DNA from: Thiospirillum jenense
GTDB taxonomy: Bacteria > Pseudomonadota > Gammaproteobacteria > Chromatiales > Chromatiaceae
DNA: 64,000 nt
Reading direction: 5' to 3'
Assembly (NCBI RefSeq): GCF_014145225.1
Contig: NZ_JABVCQ010000004.1
Location: forward strand, 62,001 to 126,000
Shown: positions 40,970 through 48,915 of the stretch, one piece after another
Layout of the letters: every line of letters starts with the position of its first letter
Numbering within the stretch: position 1 is the stretch's first letter
Made by a program: the position numbers and the translations under genes
Notes under the pieces: model-generated
Told to the model about the DNA's origin: nothing
Databases searched by the model: none
What the model saw: the letters and a program-made list of their open reading frames with translations, nothing else

Positions 40970-41026
40970 CGATCTGCGTACCGCTATTTTGTCACCAACT
41001 CCACCACATCATCGAGTAACACCGCC

Positions 41027-41278
41027 ATGCAAAACTTCACGCCCTTCACCGCCTTCCAAACCCTCACCACCACCAATCCGGCGCCGCTGCGTCACGGTCT
41101 GAGCCTGCCCTGTCCTTCCAAACCCCTGCCGCCGGCGTGGACGGAAACCGAGCGGGCGGTGAATCGCCATCCGGACATTGTCGCCATCCGCCGTGAAGTG
41201 CTGTCCACTTTGGAGGAAGTGCTGGCGATTTTTGACGAGGAACTGGCCGGCGGTCATTCTGGCACTTTGCAATCGTGA
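41027..41278 (+). CDS. Small hypothetical protein
   Basis: 83 residues, 57 bases after the secreted protein gene and in the same direction. N-terminal Thr/Pro-rich part, then an acidic helical part HPDIVAIRREVLSTLEEVLA. No signal peptide or membrane segment. Family not recognised. The frame is plausible by composition and position only. Confidence 0.5.
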   Translation: MQNFTPFTAFQTLTTTNPAPLRHGLSLPCPSKPLPPAWTETERAVNRHPDIVAIRREVLSTLEEVLAIFDEELAGGHSGTLQS

Positions 41279-41302
41279 CTGGTAACGGCGTACCCGCCGA
41301 CT

Positions 41303-41346
41303 CGAAAAAAAAGCCGCAGTGGTAGCTTTAAAACTACACCTGCGGC
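41303..41346 (-). terminator. Rho-independent terminator, leftward
   Basis: Stem GCCGCAG (41313-41319) with CTGCGGC (41340-41346), extended by GTAG (41322-41325)/CTAC (41334-41337). Read on the minus strand the stem is followed by eight T (A8 at 41305-41312). It would end transcription of the small minus-strand gene at 41472-41648, and the hairpin also follows the rightward 83-residue ORF. Confidence 0.7.
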
Positions 41347-41471
41347 AAAGTGGCTTGCTGCCCAGAATTGGATTGTTGTACAAAGGCGACGCGGGCGCCC
41401 GCGCATGACTTGTTTAAATTATTGCAATTAAATCAACCATTTTCACGCTCAGGCGCGGCGTGAGCGGTGAT

Positions 41472-41648
41472 TTAGGAATCATTAGCATTGCTGGCGGTGA
41501 CTTCGCCGGCGTCAGTCTGTTGAACGTGAATGGGTTGGACGTGACGCAACTCGCTGGCGGGGCGGTTGTGACTGACCACGCCGACTAAAAACCCGCCCGA
41601 CAGGACCGCAAAGAGCAACCCGCCAATTGTTAACGCATCAAAACTCAT
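41472..41648 (-). CDS. 58-residue single-span membrane protein
   Basis: ATG at 41648, preceded by GAGGATGAGGAG 7-8 bases upstream, a strong ribosome-binding site. Sequence MSFDALTIGGLLFAVLSGGF continues LVGVVSHNRPAS and ends in a polar tail of about 30 residues with stop TAA at 41472-41474. One membrane segment at about residues 7-26. A terminator hairpin lies 126 bases beyond the stop. Family not recognised; too short to be called by many gene finders. Confidence 0.65.
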   Translation of the reverse strand: MSFDALTIGGLLFAVLSGGFLVGVVSHNRPASELRHVQPIHVQQTDAGEVTASNANDS

Positions 41649-41811
41649 GTGTGTTTCTCCTCATCCTCGTAGTTTAACCCGGCACCTTTTGGGGCTTGGT
41701 TGCTCGACACCCTGGTCAAGTTAAGGCAAGTACCGCGCCAGCAGTGCAGATGTTTGGAAGACAGCGGGCGGCGACGTGATCGCAACTTCACTGTTTCGTT
41801 ACTTAGTTATT

Positions 41812-41840
41812 TTCGCATACACTCATGTCGCAAGTATAAC
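41812..41840 (+). promoter_or_regulatory. Possible promoter for the gmhA-cob-mobB operon
   Basis: TTCGCA (41812-41817) and TATAAC (41835-41840) with a 17-base spacer, 48 bases before the gmhA start. On the other strand the same region carries TATACT, which could serve the 58-residue protein gene. No cobalamin riboswitch is visible between here and gmhA. Confidence 0.4.
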
Positions 41841-41888
41841 AGTAGCCGCCACTTTTAATCACCGCCTGTACTCAGTTACGATAGCCGC

Positions 41889-42491
41889 ATGTCGGATTCA
41901 GACTTCATTCACGCCACTTTGACCGCGCACCTTGCCGTGATCCGCGATTTGGCGACCTTGACCCCGCAAATCGCGCAGATTGCCGACCAAATGTGGGCGG
42001 GATTAACCAGCGGCGGGCGCATTTTTTGGCTGGGCAACGGCGGCAGCGCGGCCGATTGTCAACATTTAGCGGCAGAATTAGTCGGGCGTTTTGCCCGCGA
42101 GCGCCCGGGGTTGGCGTCAATTGCGCTGACCACCGACACCTCGATTTTGACCTCGGTGGCGAATGATTACGGGTTTAACCAGATTTTTGCGCGGCAAGTG
42201 GCGGCGCTGTGCCGTGCCGGTGATGTGGTGATGGCGCTATCCACTTCCGGCAACAGCCCGAACGTGCTGCGGGCGCTGGAGACGGCGGCGCAGTTGGGCG
42301 TGACGCGGATTGGATTAAGCGGTGGCGACGGCGGCCAAATGCGTCAATTGTGTGACCATTGCCTCTGCGTTCCCGCGACCAATACCGCCCGCATTCAAGA
42401 AGCGCACATCGTCATTGGGCATCTGTGGTGCGATTTGTTAGAACAGCGCGCCGTGACGGTCGCTTCAGAATTCCCCCAGTTGGACAGATGA
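41889..42491 (+). CDS. gmhA: Sedoheptulose-7-phosphate isomerase (SIS domain), GmhA/DiaA type
   Basis: 200 residues. SIS-domain blocks: GGRIFWLGNGGSAADCQHLA, ELVGRFARERPGL and ALSTSGNSPNVLRALE; C-terminal IQEAHIVIGHLWCDLLE. GmhA converts sedoheptulose 7-phosphate to D-glycero-D-manno-heptose 7-phosphate for lipopolysaccharide core. DiaA, a DnaA-binding regulator, has the same fold, so the assignment between the two is not absolute. First gene of the run with cobO 4 bases downstream. Confidence 0.88.
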   Translation: MSDSDFIHATLTAHLAVIRDLATLTPQIAQIADQMWAGLTSGGRIFWLGNGGSAADCQHLAAELVGRFARERPGLASIALTTDTSILTSVANDYGFNQIFARQVAALCRAGDVVMALSTSGNSPNVLRALETAAQLGVTRIGLSGGDGGQMRQLCDHCLCVPATNTARIQEAHIVIGHLWCDLLEQRAVTVASEFPQLDR

Positions 42492-42495
42492 TGCC

Positions 42496-43137
42496 ATGAC
42501 CAAACCGCCGTCCGATCCTGTTGATAGTGTTGACGCTGACAATGCGCCCCCGTCGCGTCACCAGCAGCGAATGCAGCGTTACAAAGCCGTCGTGGACAAA
42601 CGCCTGGCGCAGGCGACCATCACTCGCGGCGTGGTGCTGGTGCTGACCGGCACTGGCAAGGGCAAGAGTTCGTCGGCATTTGGCATGGTGGCGCGGGCGC
42701 TGGGGCATGGCTTGCGCGTGGCGGTGATTCAGTTCATCAAAGGGCGAGGTGAAACGGGCGAGGAAGTATTTTTCCGCCAATCTGAGTTGGTGGCGTATCA
42801 CGTCATGGGCGCGGGTTTCACTTGGGAGACGCAAGATCAGGCGCGGGATCGTGCCAGTGCCGCGGCCGCTTGGTCAGTTGCTGCTGAATATTTGCGCAAT
42901 CCCGACTACGCGCTCGTCGTGTTGGATGAATTGAACATCGCGTTAAAATTGCAGTTATTACCGCTCGACGACGTGTTGACCAGTTTAGCCGCCCGTCCGC
43001 CCGCGCAACATGTCATCATCACCGGCCGCGCCGCGCCCGCCGCGTTACTCGATTACGCTGACACCGTCACCGAGATGCGCTCGGTCAAACACGCCTACGC
43101 CGCCGGCATCGCCGCGCAAATTGGGATTGAATTGTGA
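42496..43137 (+). CDS. cobO: Cob(I)yrinic acid a,c-diamide adenosyltransferase
   Basis: 213 residues of the CobO/BtuR/CobA family. P-loop TGTGKGKSSSAFGMVARALG, then RVAVIQFIKGRGETGE and VVLDELNIAL. Transfers adenosyl from ATP to Co(I) corrinoids in B12 synthesis or salvage. The N-terminal 20 residues are polar and include the usual leading helix. Followed by cobU after 13 bases. Confidence 0.95.
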   Translation: MTKPPSDPVDSVDADNAPPSRHQQRMQRYKAVVDKRLAQATITRGVVLVLTGTGKGKSSSAFGMVARALGHGLRVAVIQFIKGRGETGEEVFFRQSELVAYHVMGAGFTWETQDQARDRASAAAAWSVAAEYLRNPDYALVVLDELNIALKLQLLPLDDVLTSLAARPPAQHVIITGRAAPAALLDYADTVTEMRSVKHAYAAGIAAQIGIEL

Positions 43138-43150
43138 TCGGGATTAAATT

Positions 43151-43681
43151 GTGACCAATCACCACGCGCTCATCCTCGGCGGCGTGCGCTCGGGCAAAAG
43201 CCGTTTTGCCGAACAGCGGGCGCTGGAGTCGGGCTTGGCGGTGCGGTATTTGGCCACGGCCACGGCGGGTGACGCGGCGATGGCAGCGCGGATTGCCGCC
43301 CATCAAGCGCGTCGCCCGGCAACGTGGCAAGTGATTGAAGAACCAATACATTTAGCCGCCGCGCTGACCGCCGCCACCAGTCCGCAGCACTGCGTGTTGG
43401 TGGAATGCCTGACGCTGTGGTTGACCAATCTGCTCTGCGCGGGTGATGAAACACAATTGCAACGTGAACTAACCGCGCTGCACGACCGCCTCCCCCACCT
43501 GCCAGGTCAGGTAATATTCGTGACCAATGAAACAAATTTAGGCATTATTCCCGCTGACGCGCTTAGTCGGCGCTACGGCGATCTTGCTGGTGAATTGCAT
43601 CAGGCACTGGCCGCGCACTGCGGGCAAGTGTGGTTATGTGTTGCCGGATTACCCGTGATATTGAAAGGGAACCGTGGTTAA
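43151..43681 (+). CDS. cobU: Adenosylcobinamide kinase/adenosylcobinamide-phosphate guanylyltransferase
   Basis: 176 residues from GTG at 43151. N-terminal P-loop LILGGVRSGKSRFAEQ, then YLATATAGDAAMAARIAAHQ with the guanylylated His region, VLVECLTLWLTNLL and FVTNETNLGIIPA. Phosphorylates cobinamide and attaches GMP, forming the nucleotide-loop precursor. Its stop overlaps the cobT start (TAATG), so translation is coupled. Confidence 0.95.
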   Translation: MTNHHALILGGVRSGKSRFAEQRALESGLAVRYLATATAGDAAMAARIAAHQARRPATWQVIEEPIHLAAALTAATSPQHCVLVECLTLWLTNLLCAGDETQLQRELTALHDRLPHLPGQVIFVTNETNLGIIPADALSRRYGDLAGELHQALAAHCGQVWLCVAGLPVILKGNRG

Positions 43682-44739
43682 TGAAGAGGTTGGATGATTG
43701 GTTTTACACGCCTGCCGCGCAGGTCAATTTAGACGCACAGCAGGCGGCGCTGGCGCGTCAGGCACAGTTGACCAAACCTCACGGCGCGCTGGGGCGGTTG
43801 GAAGATTTGGCGATTCAACTCGCTGGTTTGCAAGGCACAGTCACGCCCAGCGTCAAACGGGTGCGGATTGTGATTTTCGCGGCCGATCACGGCATCGCTG
43901 CCGACAATGTCTCCGCTTTCCCGCAGGAAGTGACCGCGCAAATGGTCGCCAACATGGCGCGTGGCGGGGCGGCAATTAGCGTATTAGCCCGCGCATTAGG
44001 TGCGGGAATTGAGTTAATTGTTTTGGGCAGCGTCGTACCCATTGCATCCGACCCGCGCATTCGCTCTGAAATCATTGCCCCATCAACCGCTAATTTCACT
44101 CAAAAAGCGGCAATGACCGATGCGCAATTACGCACCGCATTAGCCGTTGGCCGCGCCGCAGTTGCCCGTGCGCGTGGCGGCGGTACGCAATTATTCATTG
44201 GCGGCGAAATGGGCATTGGCAATACCACCGCCGCCGCCGCATTAGCCTGCGCGTATTTAAATGCCGATCCCGCGCAATTAGTCGGGCCGGGTACTGGAAT
44301 TGATTCTGAACGCCTGGCACATAAACGGCAATTAGTCGCCCAAGCATTAGAATTACATCATCATCAATTCAAAGACCCATTCGCCACTTTAATGTGTTTA
44401 GGGGGTTTTGAAATCGCCGCCATGACCGGTGCGTACATTGCCTGCGCGCACAGCCGATTAGCCATTTTAGTCGATGGTTTTATTAGCACCGCCGCCGCCT
44501 TAGCCGCGCAACGCCTCTGCCCGGGAATTGAACACTGGATGTTTGCCGCGCACAGTTCCGCCGAACCCGGCCATCGCGCCATGACCGACGCATTAGGCTT
44601 AACTCCATTATTAGATTTAGGAATGCGTTTAGGCGAAGGCAGCGGCGCCGCATTAGCCGTGCCTATTCTGCGCCACGCCTGTTTATTACAAAGTGAAATG
44701 GCCACCTTTGCCGAAGCCGGGGTCGCGGATGGTCAATAA
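43681..44739 (+). CDS. cobT: Nicotinate-nucleotide--dimethylbenzimidazole phosphoribosyltransferase
   Basis: 352 residues from the ATG at 43681. Makes alpha-ribazole phosphate for the lower ligand of B12. Blocks: LTKPHGALGRLEDLAIQLAG, FAADHGIAADNVSAFPQEVT, FIGGEMGIGNTTAAAALACA and HSSAEPGHRAM; the catalytic Glu lies in the C-terminal LRLGEGSGAALA-like region. cobS, which would complete the loop assembly, is not in the window. Confidence 0.96.
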   Translation: MKRLDDWFYTPAAQVNLDAQQAALARQAQLTKPHGALGRLEDLAIQLAGLQGTVTPSVKRVRIVIFAADHGIAADNVSAFPQEVTAQMVANMARGGAAISVLARALGAGIELIVLGSVVPIASDPRIRSEIIAPSTANFTQKAAMTDAQLRTALAVGRAAVARARGGGTQLFIGGEMGIGNTTAAAALACAYLNADPAQLVGPGTGIDSERLAHKRQLVAQALELHHHQFKDPFATLMCLGGFEIAAMTGAYIACAHSRLAILVDGFISTAAALAAQRLCPGIEHWMFAAHSSAEPGHRAMTDALGLTPLLDLGMRLGEGSGAALAVPILRHACLLQSEMATFAEAGVADGQ

Positions 44740-45304
44740 CGCGGTCGTTCAGAGCGCCGTTTATTACCCGCCGTGCATTGGGTTCATTGCACCCAGCGGC
44801 ACGGGTAAAACCACTTTATTACGCCAGTTAATTCCACTGTTAAATCAGCGCGGCCTGCGCATCGGTTATCTTAAACACGCCCATCATGTGTTTGATATTG
44901 ACCAACCTGGTAAAGATAGTTATGTCATTCGTGCCGCCGGTGCCGCGCAAGTGATTATTGCTAGTGAACAGCGTTGGGTATTATTACACGAGGGCGGCGA
45001 AGCGGATTTATTACCGCTGCTGGCGCGGTTTGATTCAACCGAATTTGATTTGGTGTTAATTGAAGGATTTCACCGCGCCCATTATCCCAAAATCGCCGTG
45101 CAACGAACGCAGCATAGTCAATCAATCGCCGCCGATCACGCGCACTATTACACCGATCCTGATTTAATTGCATTAGTCAGCGACGCGCCAACTACTGACT
45201 ATTCGTTGCCGCTGCTGGCGCTGAATCAACCCGCCGCATTAGCCGAGTTCATTCTCAATCACTGGACAGCGGGAAGGTTGGTTATTCACGCAACTGCTGT
45301 GTGA
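44729..45304 (+). CDS. mobB: Molybdopterin-guanine dinucleotide biosynthesis adapter MobB
   Basis: 191 residues from the ATG at 44729, overlapping the cobT end by 11 bases; a GTG at 44693 is further inside cobT and unlikely. P-loop IAPSGTGKTTLLRQLIPLL, IGYLKHAHHVFDID, DLVLIEGFHR and IALVSD fit MobB. It binds GTP and assists MobA in forming molybdopterin-guanine dinucleotide. Coupling a molybdenum cofactor gene to B12 genes is unexpected. A terminator follows. Confidence 0.93.
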   Translation: MVNNAVVQSAVYYPPCIGFIAPSGTGKTTLLRQLIPLLNQRGLRIGYLKHAHHVFDIDQPGKDSYVIRAAGAAQVIIASEQRWVLLHEGGEADLLPLLARFDSTEFDLVLIEGFHRAHYPKIAVQRTQHSQSIAADHAHYYTDPDLIALVSDAPTTDYSLPLLALNQPAALAEFILNHWTAGRLVIHATAV

Positions 45305-45330
45305 TTATCATTCACTGCGCCGCATTCCTA

Positions 45331-45366
45331 AAACCCTGGTCTGATTGAAGACTGGGGTTTTTTATT
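45331..45366 (+). terminator. Rho-independent terminator after mobB
   Basis: AAACCCTGGTCT (45331-45342) pairs with AGACTGGGGTTT (45349-45360), a 12-bp stem with two G-U pairs and a 6-base loop, followed by TTTATTG. It separates the cob-mobB operon from murJ. Confidence 0.85.
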
Positions 45367-45421
45367 GTATAAAACTGATAAACTCCGCCGCGACATTTAA
45401 CAACACGATGCCATTTTTACA

Positions 45422-46978
45422 ATGCCACCATTTAAATTCAGTCACCTGAGTACACCATTCACGCAAATCGGCAGTTATGCGTTATTTTCGCGTATCCTGG
45501 GATTTTTGCGTGATTTGGTCATTGCCCAACTCTTTGGCGCCAATGCTAATACTGACGCCTTTTTTATTGCATTTAAATTACCGAATTTAACCCGCCGTTT
45601 ATTTGCCGAAGGCGCCTTTGCCGTCACATTAGTTCCGTTATTCACTGCCAAACATGCCCAACACGGCGATGTTGGCGTGCGTAGTTTATTAGCCAATTTA
45701 AGCGGCACACTCACCGTCAGTTTATTTATCATTACCGTATTAGGCAGCCTCGCCGCCCCGTTGGTCATTTTTTTATTAGCACCGGGCGTCGCCCTCGATC
45801 CACAACGCGGCCCTTTAGCGATAGACATGCTGTATTTGACTTTGCCGTATTTAATTTTGATTGGTTTAACCGCATTGCTCGGCGCGGTGTTAAATACTTA
45901 TCAACGCTTTGTCGTGCCAGCATTAGCGCCCGCATTATTAAATATCAGCCTCATCAGTTGCGCTTTTTTAATTGCTCCGCATTTAGATCAACCAATTTTT
46001 GCACTCGCCTGGGGCGTATTAATCGCCGGCATCGCGCAAGTGCTAATTCAATTACCCGCGTTAATTCGCTTAAACCTACTCAGTTGGCCGCGGTTTCATT
46101 TACGCGACCCGCTCGTGCGCACCGTTTTAACTGGCATGGGGCCAAACGTATTCGGCGTTGCGGCACATCAAGTCAACTTATTATTAGCCAGTTTTTTTGC
46201 TTCATTATTGGCCAGCGGCAGCATTTCATGGCTCTATTACGCCGAACGCTTGCTCGAATTTCCACTCGGTATTTTGGGCAGCGCATTAGGCACCGCCATC
46301 GTGCCATTATTAGCCCATGCCTACATCAAAGGCAGCGCGCACGAGTTTCATTCCACACTCGATCAAGCCGTGCGCTGGATTCTATTTTTAGGAATGCCCG
46401 CCACCGCCGGGTTATGTTTATTAGCCGTGCCGATCATTGCCTTGTTGTTTCATTCAGAACACTTCAACGACCACGACGTGTTAATGGCCGGCTATGCGTT
46501 AATGGCGTATGCGCTGGGCGTGATTCCATTATTAGCCATTAAAGTATTAGCGCCCGCCTGCTATAGCCGCGGGGATGCGCAAACACCAATTAGAATTGCC
46601 GTTTTGACGGTCGGTTGTCATTTAGTTTTGAGCGCCATTTTTATTTGGCCGCTGGGTCACGCTGGCCTCGCCTTATCTGTCGCACTCGCATCACTATTTA
46701 ATGCCGTATTATTATTACGCGCTGTATTACAAAGCGGCGCTTGGTCTATGACTGTTGAATGGTGGCAATTCTTTCAACGCATTGTTGTTGCCACCTTAAT
46801 AATGATAATCTGGTTGTGGTTAATGATGGGCAGTTATCAAGAGTGGTTGCAAATGAGTAAAGCGGCTGATAGCCTACGATTATTACGTTTAATTATCATG
46901 GCTATCTTGATTTACTTGGGGACATTATTTTTAATTGGGGTGCGCCCACGTCATTTGTGGCAGCGGCAATCAACATAA
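45422..46978 (+). CDS. murJ: Lipid II flippase MurJ
   Basis: 518 residues, about 14 membrane segments, MOP superfamily. N-terminal blocks SYALFSRILGFLRDLVIAQL, TDAFFIAFKLPNLTRRLFAE and GAFAVTLVPLF; central SWLYYAERLLEFPLGILGSA. Moves lipid-linked peptidoglycan precursor across the inner membrane. The next gene, mipA, starts 45 bases later on the same strand. Confidence 0.96.
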   Translation: MPPFKFSHLSTPFTQIGSYALFSRILGFLRDLVIAQLFGANANTDAFFIAFKLPNLTRRLFAEGAFAVTLVPLFTAKHAQHGDVGVRSLLANLSGTLTVSLFIITVLGSLAAPLVIFLLAPGVALDPQRGPLAIDMLYLTLPYLILIGLTALLGAVLNTYQRFVVPALAPALLNISLISCAFLIAPHLDQPIFALAWGVLIAGIAQVLIQLPALIRLNLLSWPRFHLRDPLVRTVLTGMGPNVFGVAAHQVNLLLASFFASLLASGSISWLYYAERLLEFPLGILGSALGTAIVPLLAHAYIKGSAHEFHSTLDQAVRWILFLGMPATAGLCLLAVPIIALLFHSEHFNDHDVLMAGYALMAYALGVIPLLAIKVLAPACYSRGDAQTPIRIAVLTVGCHLVLSAIFIWPLGHAGLALSVALASLFNAVLLLRAVLQSGAWSMTVEWWQFFQRIVVATLIMIIWLWLMMGSYQEWLQMSKAADSLRLLRLIIMAILIYLGTLFLIGVRPRHLWQRQST

Positions 46979-47023
46979 ACCCATTTTCAACAGTGCTTCA
47001 TTGCAGATTTGACTAGGTGAACG

Positions 47024-47869
47024 ATGGCTAAACGACCCTGGGTATTGCCGATGTTATTATTGTCGGGATTGATAAACCACACCAGCAATTTGAATGCGGA
47101 ATCGCTGCCGCGTTGGGAACTCGGCATTGGTGGTGGCTTGATTCAATTACCGGATTATCGCGGTTCTAATGAAACGCACACTTACCCGTATCCCGTATTA
47201 TTACCCATTTATCGCGGTGAATATTTGCGCAGTAATACCGATGGCATTCAGGGTATTGTCAAGCTCACGCCCAAATTAGAATTCAATCTGAGCGCCTATG
47301 GCAATGTACCCGTGACTAATGATAATGCCGCCCGCGCTGGTATGGATGATTTGGATCCATTATTAGAAATTGGCGCAATGCTGCGCTATAAAACGTGGCA
47401 ATCCCCGACTCAACAACAGGCGATCATTGTTGATTTCCCCGTGCGTACTGCATTAGCCATTGGCGAGCAAATACGCCAGGTTGGTTATACAACCGCGCCG
47501 CGTATTTCTTATCGTCATCAATTCAATTTTTTGAATCAACCCTGGCGTTGGTCAATCAGTGCCGAGGCACTCTGGAGTTCGGCTGCATTACACCGTTATT
47601 ATTACCAAGTTAATTCAGAAGACGCCACCGACTGGCGGCCGGTCTATACTGCAACTGCGGGATTTGCTGGGACGCGCTTACGCACCAGTCTTTATCATCG
47701 CCAGCGCAATCAATTATTCAGTCTTTACGCAGTCTATGATGATGTGAGCCACGCGGTATTTGCTGACAGCCCATTAGTCAAACAACACACTGGATTAACC
47801 ATTGGTTTTATAATGACGTGGTTTTTATGGCAGTCGCAGGAGACTGTTGCAATAAAACGATGGGAATAA
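47024..47869 (+). CDS. mipA: MipA/OmpV family outer-membrane protein
   Basis: 281 residues with a signal peptide (cleavage near residue 25, NLNAES). GIGGGLIQLPDYRGSNETHT then YPYPVLLPIYRGEYLRSN is the MipA/OmpV signature; the rest is a run of amphipathic beta strands of an outer-membrane barrel, ending in a short polar tail. MipA in E. coli scaffolds murein enzymes; OmpV is a porin-like protein. Co-directional with murJ and the chorismatase gene. Confidence 0.88.
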   Translation: MAKRPWVLPMLLLSGLINHTSNLNAESLPRWELGIGGGLIQLPDYRGSNETHTYPYPVLLPIYRGEYLRSNTDGIQGIVKLTPKLEFNLSAYGNVPVTNDNAARAGMDDLDPLLEIGAMLRYKTWQSPTQQQAIIVDFPVRTALAIGEQIRQVGYTTAPRISYRHQFNFLNQPWRWSISAEALWSSAALHRYYYQVNSEDATDWRPVYTATAGFAGTRLRTSLYHRQRNQLFSLYAVYDDVSHAVFADSPLVKQHTGLTIGFIMTWFLWQSQETVAIKRWE

Positions 47870-47901
47870 TCAATTAATCAATTCTTTCGGTGCAAGTTGT
47901 T

Positions 47902-48915
47902 ATGTCACATCCGGCGATTGTTTTTAATTATCTCATGGCGCCACCCGCACTTGATCCATTCGCACATTCAACCCCTGCACCATTCGCCGTGATTCGTTAT
48001 GGAATGCAGCACGAACGTCATATCAATAACCCGTGTGACATCACCATTGGCACCCCTTTACTCATGCCGTCACCCAATTATGAAAGCTGGCAATTGCCGC
48101 CTGGGGCAGCGATTCAATCGGGTTGGCATAATGAAATTGGTTATGTGTTGAGTGACGAGTTATTATTTGCGCACTTGCTCATCCCCGAACCACCACCCGC
48201 GCAATTCACACAGGATATTTATCAAGCATACAGCCGACTATTAACCTTCGTGCAACAAACGCCCTGCCCGAATTTATTAAGAATTTGGCATTATCTGGCG
48301 GGTATTAATGATGAAGTAATGGGGGTTAAACGCTATCACGCATTCTGTACGGGGCGCGCTTTGGCTTATACGCAATGCGGTATTGATTCGCATTCATTAC
48401 CCGCTGCGACGGCAATTGGGACGGATACCGGCGGGGTTTCTATTCACTTGCTGGCCAGTCGCCACGCCGGCATTACATTAGAAAATCCCCGCCAAATTAG
48501 CGCCTATTATTACCCAATACAATACGGATTGCGCTCGCCAGCATTTGCGCGGGCTTTATCATATTGTGATGCGCAACAGCACCACACATTAATGATCTCT
48601 GGCACCGCGAGTATTGTTGGCCATGTCACCATGCACCCTGATCATTTGCAACGTCAATTACAAGAAACGCACCGCAATTTAGAACGGATTGTTAATCAAG
48701 CACAACAGCAATTATTGCCAAAAAACACCGCACCGTTATTAATCAATCATCTCAAAGTCTATTTGCGCCATCCTGCTGATGTCAACTCAGTTAATTCGTA
48801 TTTACGCGCTTGGCTTGGCGAAACAATTCCCATCTTATATTTAAATGGCGCGATTTGCCGCCGCGATTTAATGCTTGAAATTGAGGCGACCGTTCATGCG
48901 TATTCTATTGATTAA
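47902..48915 (+). CDS. FkbO/Hyg5/XanB2-type chorismatase
   Basis: 337 residues from the ATG at 47902. MISGTASIVGHVTMHPDHL and the C-terminal YLNGAICRRDLMLEIEA are strong chorismatase signatures; the last Glu region is part of the active site in FkbO/Hyg5. Also GVKRYHAFCTGRALAY. Family members split chorismate to 3-hydroxybenzoate, 4-hydroxybenzoate or a dihydroxycyclohexadiene carboxylate. XanB2-like enzymes supply xanthomonadin and ubiquinone precursors. Which product is made here cannot be read from sequence alone. Overlaps the radical SAM gene by 20 bases. Confidence 0.85.
   Translation: MSHPAIVFNYLMAPPALDPFAHSTPAPFAVIRYGMQHERHINNPCDITIGTPLLMPSPNYESWQLPPGAAIQSGWHNEIGYVLSDELLFAHLLIPEPPPAQFTQDIYQAYSRLLTFVQQTPCPNLLRIWHYLAGINDEVMGVKRYHAFCTGRALAYTQCGIDSHSLPAATAIGTDTGGVSIHLLASRHAGITLENPRQISAYYYPIQYGLRSPAFARALSYCDAQQHHTLMISGTASIVGHVTMHPDHLQRQLQETHRNLERIVNQAQQQLLPKNTAPLLINHLKVYLRHPADVNSVNSYLRAWLGETIPILYLNGAICRRDLMLEIEATVHAYSID

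Noticed and set aside
41649-41888. Cobalamin riboswitch upstream of gmhA-cob genes
   Set aside because: No B12 box or GCCACTG-like core could be found on the plus strand.
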